DNA from: Gammaproteobacteria bacterium
Lineage (GTDB): Bacteria > Pseudomonadota > Gammaproteobacteria > BMS3Bbin11
DNA: 11,190 nucleotides
NCBI GenBank assembly: GCA_030636465.1
Contig: DAOVWW010000015.1
Location: 1 to 11,190, forward strand
Reading direction: 5' to 3'
Numbering within the stretch: the first letter of the stretch is position 1; each line of letters begins with the position of its first letter. Shown piece by piece: positions 1 through 6,646 of this stretch. The notes below the pieces were generated by a model. That model was not told the origin of the DNA, did not search any database, and saw only the letters and a program-made list of their open reading frames with translations. Both the position numbers and the translations under genes were made by a program.

Positions 1-68
1 AATATTCATCTTCCACCCGCAGTCGGCACTCTCTTTGTTAAGAATCTTCGCAATAGCCATTTACGAAA

Positions 69-80
69 TACATGGATGTA
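69..80 (+). promoter_or_regulatory. Hairpin with GGA loop, CsrA/RsmA-site-like (site 1)
   Basis: TACATGGATGTA folds into a TACA/TGTA stem with a TGGA loop. With the preceding A68, AUACAUGGAUGU agrees at 11 of 12 positions with the published CsrA SELEX consensus RUACARGGAUGU, which places GGA in a hairpin loop. The GGA is on the + strand, the sense of fdx. It lies in the extra insert of element copy 1, about 115 nt upstream of the fdx start. Binding is inferred, and whether this region is transcribed is unknown. Confidence 0.4.
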
Positions 81-85
81 CAAGT

Positions 86-114
86 GCCGTGATGACAGGA
101 TGTCATTGAACGGC
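86..114 (+). promoter_or_regulatory. Two-tier hairpin with GGA triloop (site 2)
   Basis: The outer stem is GCCGT (86-90) with ACGGC (110-114). The inner stem is ATGACA (92-97) with TGTCAT (101-106), and it closes a GGA triloop at 98-100. An asymmetric internal loop separates the two stems. The loop and its 3' flank (GGATGU) match the CsrA consensus, but the 5' side does so less well than site 1. Two GGA hairpins 20-30 nt apart would suit a dimeric CsrA-type protein that bridges two sites. This is inference from shape and sequence only. Confidence 0.38.
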
Positions 115-190
115 CGTGCAATCCTTTCCTTGATATGAACGACTCAGAATACAATCTGATCTATCCAGAATTAATACAGGTACCCTTAAA

Positions 191-529
191 ATGACGAAAT
201 TGAAATTTTTGCCTCATCATGAGGTCTGTCCCGATGGCCTGGAAATTGAGGTTGAGCCAGGGGTGACAATTCTTAATGCAGCGCTGGAACATGGCATAGA
301 AATAGAGCATGCCTGTGAAAAGGCCTGTGCCTGTACTACCTGTCATGTCATTATTCAGCAGGGGTTTGATTCGCTTAATGACCCCACAGATGATGAAGAA
401 GATATGCTGGATAAGGCATGGGGACTGGAACCCGACTCAAGGCTTTCCTGTCAGGCAATCGTTGCAGATGAAGAGTTAATAATCGAAATTCCAAAATACA
501 CCATCAACCAGGTTTCTGAGAATCATTAA
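191..529 (+). CDS. fdx: ISC-system [2Fe-2S] ferredoxin
   Basis: A 112-residue adrenodoxin-type ferredoxin that supplies electrons for iron-sulfur cluster assembly on the IscU scaffold in the cytoplasm. The ligand pattern is C42-x5-C48-x2-C51 with a distant C87, the same spacing as E. coli Fdx. The additional C46 next to the cluster is also found in the E. coli protein. The acidic stretch DPTDDEEDMLD (about 64-74) is the expected partner-binding helix. iscX follows after 2 bp, as in isc operons. hscA and iscU would be expected upstream, outside the window. The only Shine-Dalgarno-like bases before the ATG are AGG at 178-180, inside the terminal repeat of the adjacent mobile element, with a rather long 10-nt spacing. 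The family assignment is secure. Confidence 0.97.
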   Translation: MTKLKFLPHHEVCPDGLEIEVEPGVTILNAALEHGIEIEHACEKACACTTCHVIIQQGFDSLNDPTDDEEDMLDKAWGLEPDSRLSCQAIVADEELIIEIPKYTINQVSENH

Positions 530-531
530 TT

Positions 532-726
532 ATGAAATGGACAGACACACTTGATATAGCGATTGAGCTGGCAGATAACAATCCTGACATTGATCCCCTG
601 ACCATAGCTTTTCCACAGTTAATGGAGATGGTTATGGCAATCAATGGTTTCGAAGAAGCAGAAGAACATTGTGGTGAGCGTATACTCGAAGCTATACAGA
701 TGGCCTGGATAGAAGAAAAGGATTAA
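532..726 (+). CDS. iscX: Fe-S cluster assembly protein IscX
   Basis: A 64-residue acidic protein of the IscX (YfhJ) family. In E. coli this protein binds IscS and iron and tunes the rate of cluster assembly, in competition with the frataxin homologue CyaY. Family hallmarks are the N-terminal MKWTDTLDIAIELAD, the PDIDPLTIAFPQL segment (about 18-30) and the C-terminal ILEAIQMAWIEE helix (51-62). The length is close to the E. coli protein (66 residues). It starts 2 bp after the fdx stop, so the two are almost certainly co-transcribed and perhaps translationally coupled. It appears to be the last isc gene here: a 94-bp gap with an inverted repeat follows, and the next gene is not an isc gene. Confidence 0.95.
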   Translation: MKWTDTLDIAIELADNNPDIDPLTIAFPQLMEMVMAINGFEEAEEHCGERILEAIQMAWIEEKD

Positions 727-740
727 ATCCGTGTTACGGT

Positions 741-782
741 CTACGTATTAGGTTTTACGTAATACCTAATGCCTAATACGTT
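741..782. repeat. Short dispersed inverted repeat, copy A
   Basis: The arms ACGTATTAGG (743-752) and CCTAATACGT (772-781) are perfect reverse complements around a 19-nt spacer that contains TTACGTAATACCTAA. A second copy near 11143-11181 has the same core arms (GTATTAGG/CCTAATAC), the same 19-nt spacer length, and about 13 of 19 identical spacer bases. Internal ACCTAAT (764-770) can pair alternatively with ATTAGGT (747-753). No T-run follows, so it is a poor intrinsic terminator. It resembles REP-like intergenic repeats. Confidence 0.65.
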
Positions 783-812
783 AAATATTCAATAACTTAG
801 AACAATATTTAA
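781..812. other. A/T-only inverted repeat before mtaB
   Basis: TTAAATATT (781-789) and AATATTTAA (804-812) are perfect 9-bp reverse complements with a 14-nt loop. The right arm ends 8 nt before the TTG start of mtaB, in the space where a ribosome binding site would lie. It could be a weak hairpin, a protein-binding dyad, or chance in AT-rich DNA. Confidence 0.3.
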
Positions 813-820
813 ATCTAATT

Positions 821-2146
821 TTGAAGCAACATTCATTCGCCACCACGACTCTGGGCTGTAAGGTCAACCTGTTTGAATCAGGTTTGATCGGCCATTCGCT
901 GCAGAACATTAACTGGCAGCAGGTAAACCAAACTGATCATGCTGACCTGTACATCGTTAACACGTGCACCGTCACTAATGAAGCGGATCGCCAGGCGCGT
1001 CAAACTGTTCGCCGTTTGATCAGGCAAAACCCCCAGGCACTTATCGTCGTGACGGGGTGTTATGCACAAATCTCTCCCGATGCCTGTGCCGAAATACCCG
1101 GTGTAGACCTGGTGCTGGGAAATGACCGCAAGCTGGATTTGCATGAGTTATTACCTGATCTTTTGCAGGGCAAACTGCCTCCTGTACTGGTTGGAGACCT
1201 GAATGAGCATGTTTCCCTGCCGCAGGACATCATTGAAACCTGTGAAGGGCATACCCGTGCATTTGTACAGGTGCAGCAGGGCTGCAACCAGGGCTGCACT
1301 TTTTGCATAATCCATACCGCACGCGGGCCTTCCCGGTCATTTCCTATTACTTTGATACGACGCCAGATCGAAAGACTGGTATTGAACGGTTACCGTGAGA
1401 TCGTTCTTTGCGGGGTGGATATAGGCAGTTACGGGGAAGGGCTGGCCACCGGCTCCAAACAATACAATCTGGCCAGTTTATTGCGTGAGGTTTGCAGTCT
1501 GGATGGAGATTTCAGGCTACGTATCAGTTCGATAGATCCTTCATATCTAGATGATGAACTAATTGACGTGCTCGCTAATGAAGAGAGAATTTGCCCTCAT
1601 TTCCATCTGTCACTGCAAAGTGGGAATGCCTTGATTCTAAAACGCATGAAGAGACGGTATACAGCGGCAGAGATGTACGACAGGGTGGCGAAACTCTCCG
1701 AAAAGATACCCGCTGCTATTTATGGTGCGGATATCATGGCAGGCTTTCCAACTGAATCAGATGAAGCCTTTCAGGACAGCGTTTTGATGATTGAAAAAAT
1801 AGGAATCGCCTTTCCGCATGTATTCAGCTACTCAGACAGACCCGGTGTACCGGCAGAACGGATACCAAAGCAGGTTCCGCACCCAGTGCGGAAGTTACGT
1901 ACACGTACGCTGATCGAGGCAGGTGAGAGGGTGCGAGATGACTTATTCAAACGTATGCTTGAAAACCGGCATAACGCGACTGTGTTAATCGAGAAAGTAG
2001 ACAAGGAGAATGCTGATCAGGCAACAGGCAGATCAGCCGAATATCTGCCAATTATTATTCATGGGGGTGTATTTGAGCCCGGTAACCTGATAAATGTGCA
2101 AATAACTGGCATAGACGGTAGTAGACTGATTGCTCGACCTGTCTGA
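821..2146 (+). CDS. mtaB: tRNA t6A37 methylthiotransferase MtaB
   Basis: A 441-residue radical-SAM methylthiotransferase predicted to convert t6A37 of ANN-decoding tRNAs to ms2t6A. The N-terminal UPF0004 domain carries the three ligands of the auxiliary [4Fe-4S] cluster: C13 (TLGCKVN), C49 (NTCTVT) and C80 (TGCYAQ). The radical-SAM cluster is C155-x3-C159-x2-C162, followed by ARGPSRS. A C-terminal TRAM-like region runs from about 378. The opening TTTLGCKVN is typical of MtaB rather than MiaB or RimO, though the subfamily call is by motif only. The start is TTG: no ATG fits, and the family's first strand begins about here. I see no clear Shine-Dalgarno site. It occupies the position where ndk usually sits, between iscX and rlmN, and needs the Fe-S clusters that the upstream genes help build. 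Confidence 0.88.
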   Translation: MKQHSFATTTLGCKVNLFESGLIGHSLQNINWQQVNQTDHADLYIVNTCTVTNEADRQARQTVRRLIRQNPQALIVVTGCYAQISPDACAEIPGVDLVLGNDRKLDLHELLPDLLQGKLPPVLVGDLNEHVSLPQDIIETCEGHTRAFVQVQQGCNQGCTFCIIHTARGPSRSFPITLIRRQIERLVLNGYREIVLCGVDIGSYGEGLATGSKQYNLASLLREVCSLDGDFRLRISSIDPSYLDDELIDVLANEERICPHFHLSLQSGNALILKRMKRRYTAAEMYDRVAKLSEKIPAAIYGADIMAGFPTESDEAFQDSVLMIEKIGIAFPHVFSYSDRPGVPAERIPKQVPHPVRKLRTRTLIEAGERVRDDLFKRMLENRHNATVLIEKVDKENADQATGRSAEYLPIIIHGGVFEPGNLINVQITGIDGSRLIARPV

Positions 2147-2150
2147 GAAA

Positions 2151-2199
2151 GGTAAAATAGAGAGCTTAATTCAATTTTACCGAAAGACATTTTTTATTT
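2151..2199 (+). terminator. Weak terminator-like hairpin after mtaB
   Basis: GGTAAAAT (2151-2158) pairs perfectly with ATTTTACC (2174-2181) around a 15-nt loop, beginning 4 nt after the mtaB stop. A T-rich tract starts at 2190, about 8 nt after the stem. The stem is AT-rich, the loop is large and the T-run is not adjacent, so termination would be partial at best. The 136-bp gap to rlmN makes a transcription boundary here plausible. Confidence 0.35.
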
Positions 2200-2282
2200 A
2201 TTTCAATACTTTGGGCGCAGTTGGACACCACGTATCGTTGTTGTCATCGCGCCTTGCCTCAGAAACCTGCCCTGACCGTTAA

Positions 2283-3416
2283 ATGGAACTATCAGTGACT
2301 GATAATACTAGACCTCAAGCTTCTCTGGAAAACCTGATGGGACATGACCGTCAGGCACTGGAAGAGTACTTTCAGTCTTTGGGTGAAAAACCGTTTCGAG
2401 CAACTCAGATTCTAAAATGGGTGCATCAGCAGAGTACCTATAACTTTTCTGAAATGACTAACTTGAGCAAAAGCCTTAGAGCAAGCTTGAGCGAGAGGGC
2501 CTCATTTATATTACCTGAGATTATTAATGACCAGGTATCAGAGGACGGCACAAGAAAATGGTTACTGAGACTGGAAGATGGCAATAGCATAGAAACAGTT
2601 TTTATTCCTGAAGCAGCTCGCGGTACTTTATGTGTCTCATCACAGGTAGGCTGTGCATTAAACTGTAGCTTTTGCGCTACGGCCCGACAGGGTTTTAACC
2701 GTAATCTCACTTCCGCTGAGATTATCGGTCAGTTACGCCTTGCCAACCAGTTGTTGGTTAGCCCGGATAACGACCGACCGATTACTAATGTGGTCATGAT
2801 GGGCATGGGCGAACCCATGCTTAACTATGATAATGTAGTGCGGGCTATGCGCTTGATGCAGGAAGATTTTGCCTATGGCTTGTCAAAACGTCGCGTTACA
2901 CTCAGCACATCAGGCCTGCTGCCTCAAATGCAGCGATTGAGTAAGGAGTGTCCAGTTAGCCTGGCGGTTTCCTTACATGCCCCTGATGATGAATTAAGAA
3001 ATGAATTAGTTCCGATTAACCGCAAATATCCTATTCAGGAACTAATGCAGGCCTGTCGCGATTATACGAAAGGTTTGCCACATCAGAAAATAACATTTGA
3101 ATACGTAATGCTCGCTGGTGTAAATGATTCTGATACACAGGCAAGAAAGTTGGCAAAAGTCCTCGGCAATGTGCCATGTAAGCTTAACCTTATTCCTTTT
3201 AACTCATTTGCAGGCAGTGGATACAGCAGTTCATCGCTAACACGTATTAATCATTTCCGTGATATTTTAATGCAAAAGGGAATAATGACGGTGACAAGAA
3301 AGACGCGGGGTGAAGAGATTGATGCTGCCTGCGGCCAGCTAGCTGGGAAATTCACTGACAGGACAAGCAGGACTAAACGTTTTCAGCAGGTTACTATTAC
3401 AGGGGATATACATTGA
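2283..3416 (+). CDS. rlmN: Dual-specificity RNA methyltransferase RlmN
   Basis: A 377-residue radical-SAM enzyme that methylates C2 of A2503 in 23S rRNA and of A37 in a subset of tRNAs. The cluster motif is C124-x3-C128-x2-C131 ([12 protein letters not shown]). The two catalytic cysteines correspond to C117 ([10 protein letters not shown]) and C350 (DAACGQLAG), the latter being the methyl-carrying position in E. coli RlmN. The SAM-binding GMGEPMLN motif is at 174-181, and VTLSTSG at 205-211. Length and order match E. coli closely. The ATG lacks a recognisable Shine-Dalgarno site; M19 (ENLMGHDRQ) is a less likely alternative start. Its last codons overlap the TTG start of pilW, the same rlmN-pilF coupling I know from Pseudomonas. 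Confidence 0.97.
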   Translation: MELSVTDNTRPQASLENLMGHDRQALEEYFQSLGEKPFRATQILKWVHQQSTYNFSEMTNLSKSLRASLSERASFILPEIINDQVSEDGTRKWLLRLEDGNSIETVFIPEAARGTLCVSSQVGCALNCSFCATARQGFNRNLTSAEIIGQLRLANQLLVSPDNDRPITNVVMMGMGEPMLNYDNVVRAMRLMQEDFAYGLSKRRVTLSTSGLLPQMQRLSKECPVSLAVSLHAPDDELRNELVPINRKYPIQELMQACRDYTKGLPHQKITFEYVMLAGVNDSDTQARKLAKVLGNVPCKLNLIPFNSFAGSGYSSSSLTRINHFRDILMQKGIMTVTRKTRGEEIDAACGQLAGKFTDRTSRTKRFQQVTITGDIH

Positions 3417-4162
3417 GAATTCTAGTGGCTCTAATTATGCTATCGCTACTCGGTGGTTGTGTAACAGAGAAAGCCTTTCCTGAGGCAGATGTAAAACCCC
3501 CAGAGGAAAGGTCAGGCCTTCACGCTGATCTTGCGGCTAATTATTTACAACGTGGTCAGCTTGATATCGCCATTGAAGAAGTAGAGAAAGCACTCGATCT
3601 GGACAGGAATAACAAGTCGGCGAATTACATTATGGCTTTAGTTCAGATCAGGCTGAAAAAACGAGACAAAGCAGAGCCTTATTTCAAGAAGGCAATTAAA
3701 GGACCCGATCCTCTGACTAGTGCGCAGCATGATTACGCAAATTTTCTTTGTCGAGACGGTGAGTACAAAAAAGCGGAAGATCTGTATCGTGGTTTACTTG
3801 GTAATGTTCTTTACAAATCACAGGCAAGATTGCTCTCAAATGTGGGCTCCTGCTTTTACAAACAGGATAAATACACTGAAGCTGAAAATGCGATGCGCCA
3901 GTCGCTGCGGTTAAATCCAAATTCGCCCGATGCATTACTGCAGATGAGCAAAATTAGTTTTAACAATGGAAAGCCACTGGAAACCAGGGGTTGGTATTCA
4001 CGTTACTTCCAGATAGGTGCCAAAGGTGGTCCTGAAATATTATATATCGCCTATAAAACTGAAAAGACTTTGGGGGATAAAAATGCATCTGCTACATATG
4101 CCCTGAAACTTCGTAGTAGATATCCTGCTTCCAGCCAGGCAAAAAAGCTTAGACAACATTAG
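3413..4162 (+). CDS. pilW: Type IV pilus pilotin PilW/PilF, TPR lipoprotein
   Basis: A 249-residue outer-membrane lipoprotein that in Pseudomonas (PilF) and Neisseria (PilW) is required for assembly and stability of the PilQ secretin. The N-terminus is a short signal peptide with lipobox LGGC, giving a lipidated C16. The +2 residue is Val rather than Asp, consistent with outer-membrane sorting. Tetratricopeptide repeats fill about 36-170, with typical pairs such as [21 protein letters not shown] and [24 protein letters not shown]. The start is TTG at 3413, overlapping the rlmN stop (TTGA). It is well supported by AGGGG at 3401-3405 with 7-nt spacing and by the signal peptide that begins there. 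The TAG stop lies exactly at the edge of the mobile element that follows. Confidence 0.93.
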   Translation: MRILVALIMLSLLGGCVTEKAFPEADVKPPEERSGLHADLAANYLQRGQLDIAIEEVEKALDLDRNNKSANYIMALVQIRLKKRDKAEPYFKKAIKGPDPLTSAQHDYANFLCRDGEYKKAEDLYRGLLGNVLYKSQARLLSNVGSCFYKQDKYTEAENAMRQSLRLNPNSPDALLQMSKISFNNGKPLETRGWYSRYFQIGAKGGPEILYIAYKTEKTLGDKNASATYALKLRSRYPASSQAKKLRQH

Positions 4163-4319
4163 GGTACCTCTATTAAGTCATGAAAATTCATCTCACATCC
4201 ATAATCGTCCATCTCTACGTTAAGAATCTTCGTAATAGCTAGCTATTACGTGCGATCCTTGCCTTGATATGAACAATTCTGAATGTAATCTGAAATATCC
4301 AGACTTAGTAGAGCTGCCC
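4162..4319. mobile_element. Palindromic MITE-like element, complete copy 2
   Basis: A 158-bp element with 18-bp terminal inverted repeats at 4162-4179 and 4302-4319, identical at 15 of 18 positions, beginning GGG and ending CCC. It is flanked by a direct ATTA at 4158-4161 and 4320-4323, a candidate target-site duplication. The 79-bp left half aligns without gaps to the reverse complement of the 79-bp right half at about 54 of 79 positions, meeting at a perfect 20-bp palindrome (4231-4250). There is no coding capacity. Without it the pilW-rodZ gap would be about 20 bp, and the pilW stop would have read TAA instead of TAG. An RNA copy could fold into one long hairpin inside a pilW-rodZ transcript. 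Copy 1 is at 1-185. Confidence 0.78.
4231..4250. repeat. Perfect 20-bp palindrome at the element's centre
   Basis: CGTAATAGCT is followed directly by its reverse complement AGCTATTACG with no spacer. It is the exact midpoint of the 158-bp element. In copy 1 the equivalent left half-site survives as CGCAATAGCC (49-58), while the right half is replaced by extra sequence. Confidence 0.85.
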
Positions 4320-4345
4320 ATTAATTATTACCGAGAATAATAGCA

Positions 4346-5368
4346 GTGAACGAAGAAATGATTCAAAATCCGGATGAGTCACCCAGTGGACCAGGAGCGC
4401 TCCTGCAGACAGCGCGTGAAGAAAAGAATTTACGACCAGAAGATGTTGCCTATGAGCTACGCCTGACAGCTGCGCAAGTGCTGGCGCTGGAGGAAAATGA
4501 TTATTCCCGTATGCCTGAAGAAACCTATGTCAGAGGTTACATAAGAAATTACGCAAAGCTGGTGGGCGTACCTGAAAACGACATTCTAATGGCATTTGCC
4601 AGATTCAGTCGTGGCAAGGAGAAAAAAACTCCGGCAGTTTCAGCCACCACAGACAAGCAACAGGATAAAATGGGCAGTAATGTTCGCTTATTGTCATTGG
4701 GCCTGCTGCTAGCAGTGGTTCTTATCAGCGCCATCTGGCTATTGATACCTGTTGATAAACAAGTTCCTGATGGAAATATAGCAGAGACTAAACTTGCTAA
4801 TGAAAGAGTAGTCACTGTAGATATTCCTGTAGGTGCCAGCACTTTGAAGCTTGGTAATACAGCTGAAATAACTACAGCTGTTGTGGATAACAGCTTGGCA
4901 GATGAATCTCTGAAATCAGGTTCTGATACTGCAATAGAACCAGCAGTAGTTGATGAGGCAAATAAAAAGGAAATCGTGGGCCTGGCTGAGACCCCTGCGC
5001 TACAAAGCGAATCTGAGACTTCTGTGCCAGGGGGAGAGCAGTCTGAGCTTACAACTATTGAACCAGAAGCTGATACGGTGGTAGCCGAATCAGGGGCTGC
5101 TAATGTCGCTACCAATGATGGCACATTGTTTATCAATTACAGTAAAGACAGCTGGACAGATGTTCGTGATGCGACGGGAAAAAAGCTTCTCTACCGGACG
5201 GTTAAGAAAGGTGAAAAGGTTGCCCTCGCTGGAAAACTTCCATTGAGCCTGTTCTTTGGTTTTGCGCAAGGTGTGACTGTTACTTTCAATGGTACTGAAA
5301 TAGACATGTCGGTACATACCAGGGGTGTTTTTGCCCGATTTACTGTAGGCGAATCGGCGAGCCAGTGA
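4346..5368 (+). CDS. rodZ: Cytoskeletal membrane protein RodZ
   Basis: A 340-residue bitopic inner-membrane protein that links MreB filaments to the elongation machinery and maintains rod shape. An N-terminal cytoplasmic helix-turn-helix (Cro/XRE-like, about 17-85) contains LLQTAREEKNLRPEDVAYELRL and the conserved YVRGYIRNYAKLVG. A single transmembrane helix spans about 113-135. A periplasmic linker (about 137-255) is rich in Glu, Ala, Ser, Thr and Val and poor in proline. The C-terminal DUF4115 beta domain (about 259-335) contains SWTDVRDATGKKLLY. The start is GTG; the in-frame ATG four codons later (4358) is an alternative, and neither has a strong ribosome binding site. The gene follows the mobile element by 26 bp and hisS begins 2 bp after its stop. 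ispG, which commonly lies between rodZ and hisS, is absent. Confidence 0.93.
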   Translation: MNEEMIQNPDESPSGPGALLQTAREEKNLRPEDVAYELRLTAAQVLALEENDYSRMPEETYVRGYIRNYAKLVGVPENDILMAFARFSRGKEKKTPAVSATTDKQQDKMGSNVRLLSLGLLLAVVLISAIWLLIPVDKQVPDGNIAETKLANERVVTVDIPVGASTLKLGNTAEITTAVVDNSLADESLKSGSDTAIEPAVVDEANKKEIVGLAETPALQSESETSVPGGEQSELTTIEPEADTVVAESGAANVATNDGTLFINYSKDSWTDVRDATGKKLLYRTVKKGEKVALAGKLPLSLFFGFAQGVTVTFNGTEIDMSVHTRGVFARFTVGESASQ

Positions 5369-5370
5369 TT

Positions 5371-6636
5371 ATGTCAAATACTATTCAGGCTATACGGGGA
5401 ATGAATGACCAGCTTCCCGAGGACTTAAGCTGCTGGCAGCAATTAGAGAAAAATGCTGCAGAAGTTTTTAATCTGTTTGGTTATCAGGAAATCCGCTTAC
5501 CTGTAGTTGAAAAAACAGAACTGTTTGCACGATCGATAGGTCAGGCGACGGACATAGTAGAAAAAGAGATGTATAGCTTTCAGGATCGTAATGGTGATCA
5601 GCTTTCGTTGAGACCTGAAGGTACCGCCGGCGTCGTTCGCGCAATGCTGCAACATGGTTTGCTGCATAATGCTATTCAACGCGTCTGGTATTCCGGTCCT
5701 ATGTTCAGGCATGAGCGCCCCCAAAAAGGGCGCTATCGCCAGTTTCACCAGATAGGCGTCGAAGCTTACGGCATGGCTGAAGCGGAGCTGGATGTTGAAG
5801 TGATTTCAATGACTCACCAGTTGTGGAAGCAACTGGGACTGAAAGGTGCTGTGCTTGAAATAAATACACTGGGAACAGTTGATTCAAGAAAAGCATATCG
5901 TTCTGCTCTGGTGGATTTTTATCAGTTGAATCGTGATTGTCTGGATGATGATTCAATCAGGCGTCTGGATAAAAACCCCTTGCGCATACTGGATAGTAAA
6001 AACCAGGCAGTAATCGATCTCAATAAAAATGCACCTGATATACTCGACTTTCTGGATACTGAGTCGGCGGAAGACTTTAATAAGGTTAGAAAATTGCTGG
6101 ATGACCTGGGGATTTCTTATATCAGAAACCCAAAGCTCGTTCGTGGCCTTGATTATTACAGTAAAACAGTTTTTGAATGGACGACTGATAAACTGGGTGC
6201 GCAAAGTGCGATCTGCGGTGGTGGTCGATATGATGGGCTGGTTGAAAAATTAGGTGGTAAAAGCGTGCCTGCAGCAGGTTTTGATATTGGCATGGAACGT
6301 CTAATTGAATTAATGAAAATAGAGGGTTTGTGCCAGCCAGAAAAAAGACAGGATTTTTATATAGTCCAGACGCCTGATGGCGCACGTGGCTGTGGTTTGT
6401 CGCTGGCTATGCAATTAAGGGACGCTGGCTACTCAGTAACTGGAAATATTGGTGACACAAGCTTTAAAAGCCAGCTAAAAAAAGCCAATCGCTGTAATGC
6501 ACAGATTGCGCTGATAATTGGTGAAAATGAACTGGAAAACAAATCAATAACTTTGAAGCAACTGGATAATGGTGAACAGTATTCACTTGCCAGTAAAAAT
6601 TTTGTTGTTGAAGTTAGCAAATATCTCACTTCGTAG
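5371..6636 (+). CDS. hisS: Histidyl-tRNA synthetase
   Basis: A 421-residue class II aminoacyl-tRNA synthetase that charges tRNA-His in the cytoplasm. The N-terminus NTIQAIRGMNDQLPED is the family signature. Motif 2 with GPMFRHERPQKGRYRQFHQ is at about 109-127. The histidine-specific LVRGLDYYSKTVFEW motif is at about 256-270, followed by GGGRYDGL, and motif 3 (GFDIGMERL) at about 303-311. The C-terminal anticodon-binding domain starts near 325. I chose ATG 5371 rather than the GTG at 5365, because the E. coli protein starts at the equivalent position; the GTG would add only Met-Ile and overlap the rodZ stop. The next gene begins 10 bp after its TAG stop. Confidence 0.97.
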   Translation: MSNTIQAIRGMNDQLPEDLSCWQQLEKNAAEVFNLFGYQEIRLPVVEKTELFARSIGQATDIVEKEMYSFQDRNGDQLSLRPEGTAGVVRAMLQHGLLHNAIQRVWYSGPMFRHERPQKGRYRQFHQIGVEAYGMAEAELDVEVISMTHQLWKQLGLKGAVLEINTLGTVDSRKAYRSALVDFYQLNRDCLDDDSIRRLDKNPLRILDSKNQAVIDLNKNAPDILDFLDTESAEDFNKVRKLLDDLGISYIRNPKLVRGLDYYSKTVFEWTTDKLGAQSAICGGGRYDGLVEKLGGKSVPAAGFDIGMERLIELMKIEGLCQPEKRQDFYIVQTPDGARGCGLSLAMQLRDAGYSVTGNIGDTSFKSQLKKANRCNAQIALIIGENELENKSITLKQLDNGEQYSLASKNFVVEVSKYLTS

Positions 6637-6646
6637 GAGTAAAAAA

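Larger units (their letters stand above)
1..185. mobile_element. Palindromic MITE-like element, copy 1 (left end cut by window edge)
   Basis: Two blocks align without gaps to the complete element at 4162-4319. Positions 1-58 match 4183-4240 at about 44 of 58 bases, and 116-185 match 4250-4319 at about 56 of 70. Best conserved are GTTAAGAATCTTCG (37-50) and CTTGATATGAAC (129-140). The right terminal repeat at 168-185 matches the reverse complement of the other copy's left terminus at 16 of 18 bases. The left terminus should lie about 20 bases outside the window. Roughly 50 nt (about 66-116) are extra relative to copy 2 and carry two hairpins. The element ends 5 bp before the fdx ATG. No transposase is present, so it would be non-autonomous. 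I found the homology by eye; the family has no name I know. Confidence 0.7.

Noticed and set aside
130..155. TTGATA and TACAAT in element copy 1 as a promoter for fdx
   Set aside because: The spacing is only 14 bp and copy 2 does not keep the -10-like sequence, so I would not call a promoter.
743..781. Inverted repeat A as an intrinsic terminator for iscX
   Set aside because: The stem has a long 19-nt loop and no T-run after it, and a similar repeat occurs elsewhere, so a dispersed repeat is the better explanation.
4549..5136. Antisense open frame of 195 residues inside rodZ
   Set aside because: It mirrors the repetitive Ala/Thr/Glu linker of rodZ; the Ser/Thr/Val-rich translation resembles no protein family I know.
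5365..5370. GTG start for hisS at 5365
   Set aside because: It adds only two residues and overlaps the rodZ stop; ATG 5371 matches the E. coli protein start.
6569..6646. Longer yfgM reading from ATG 6569
   Set aside because: It overlaps hisS by 68 bp and adds a non-conserved N-terminus. The GTG at 6647 has an AGGAG at ideal spacing and gives the expected family length.
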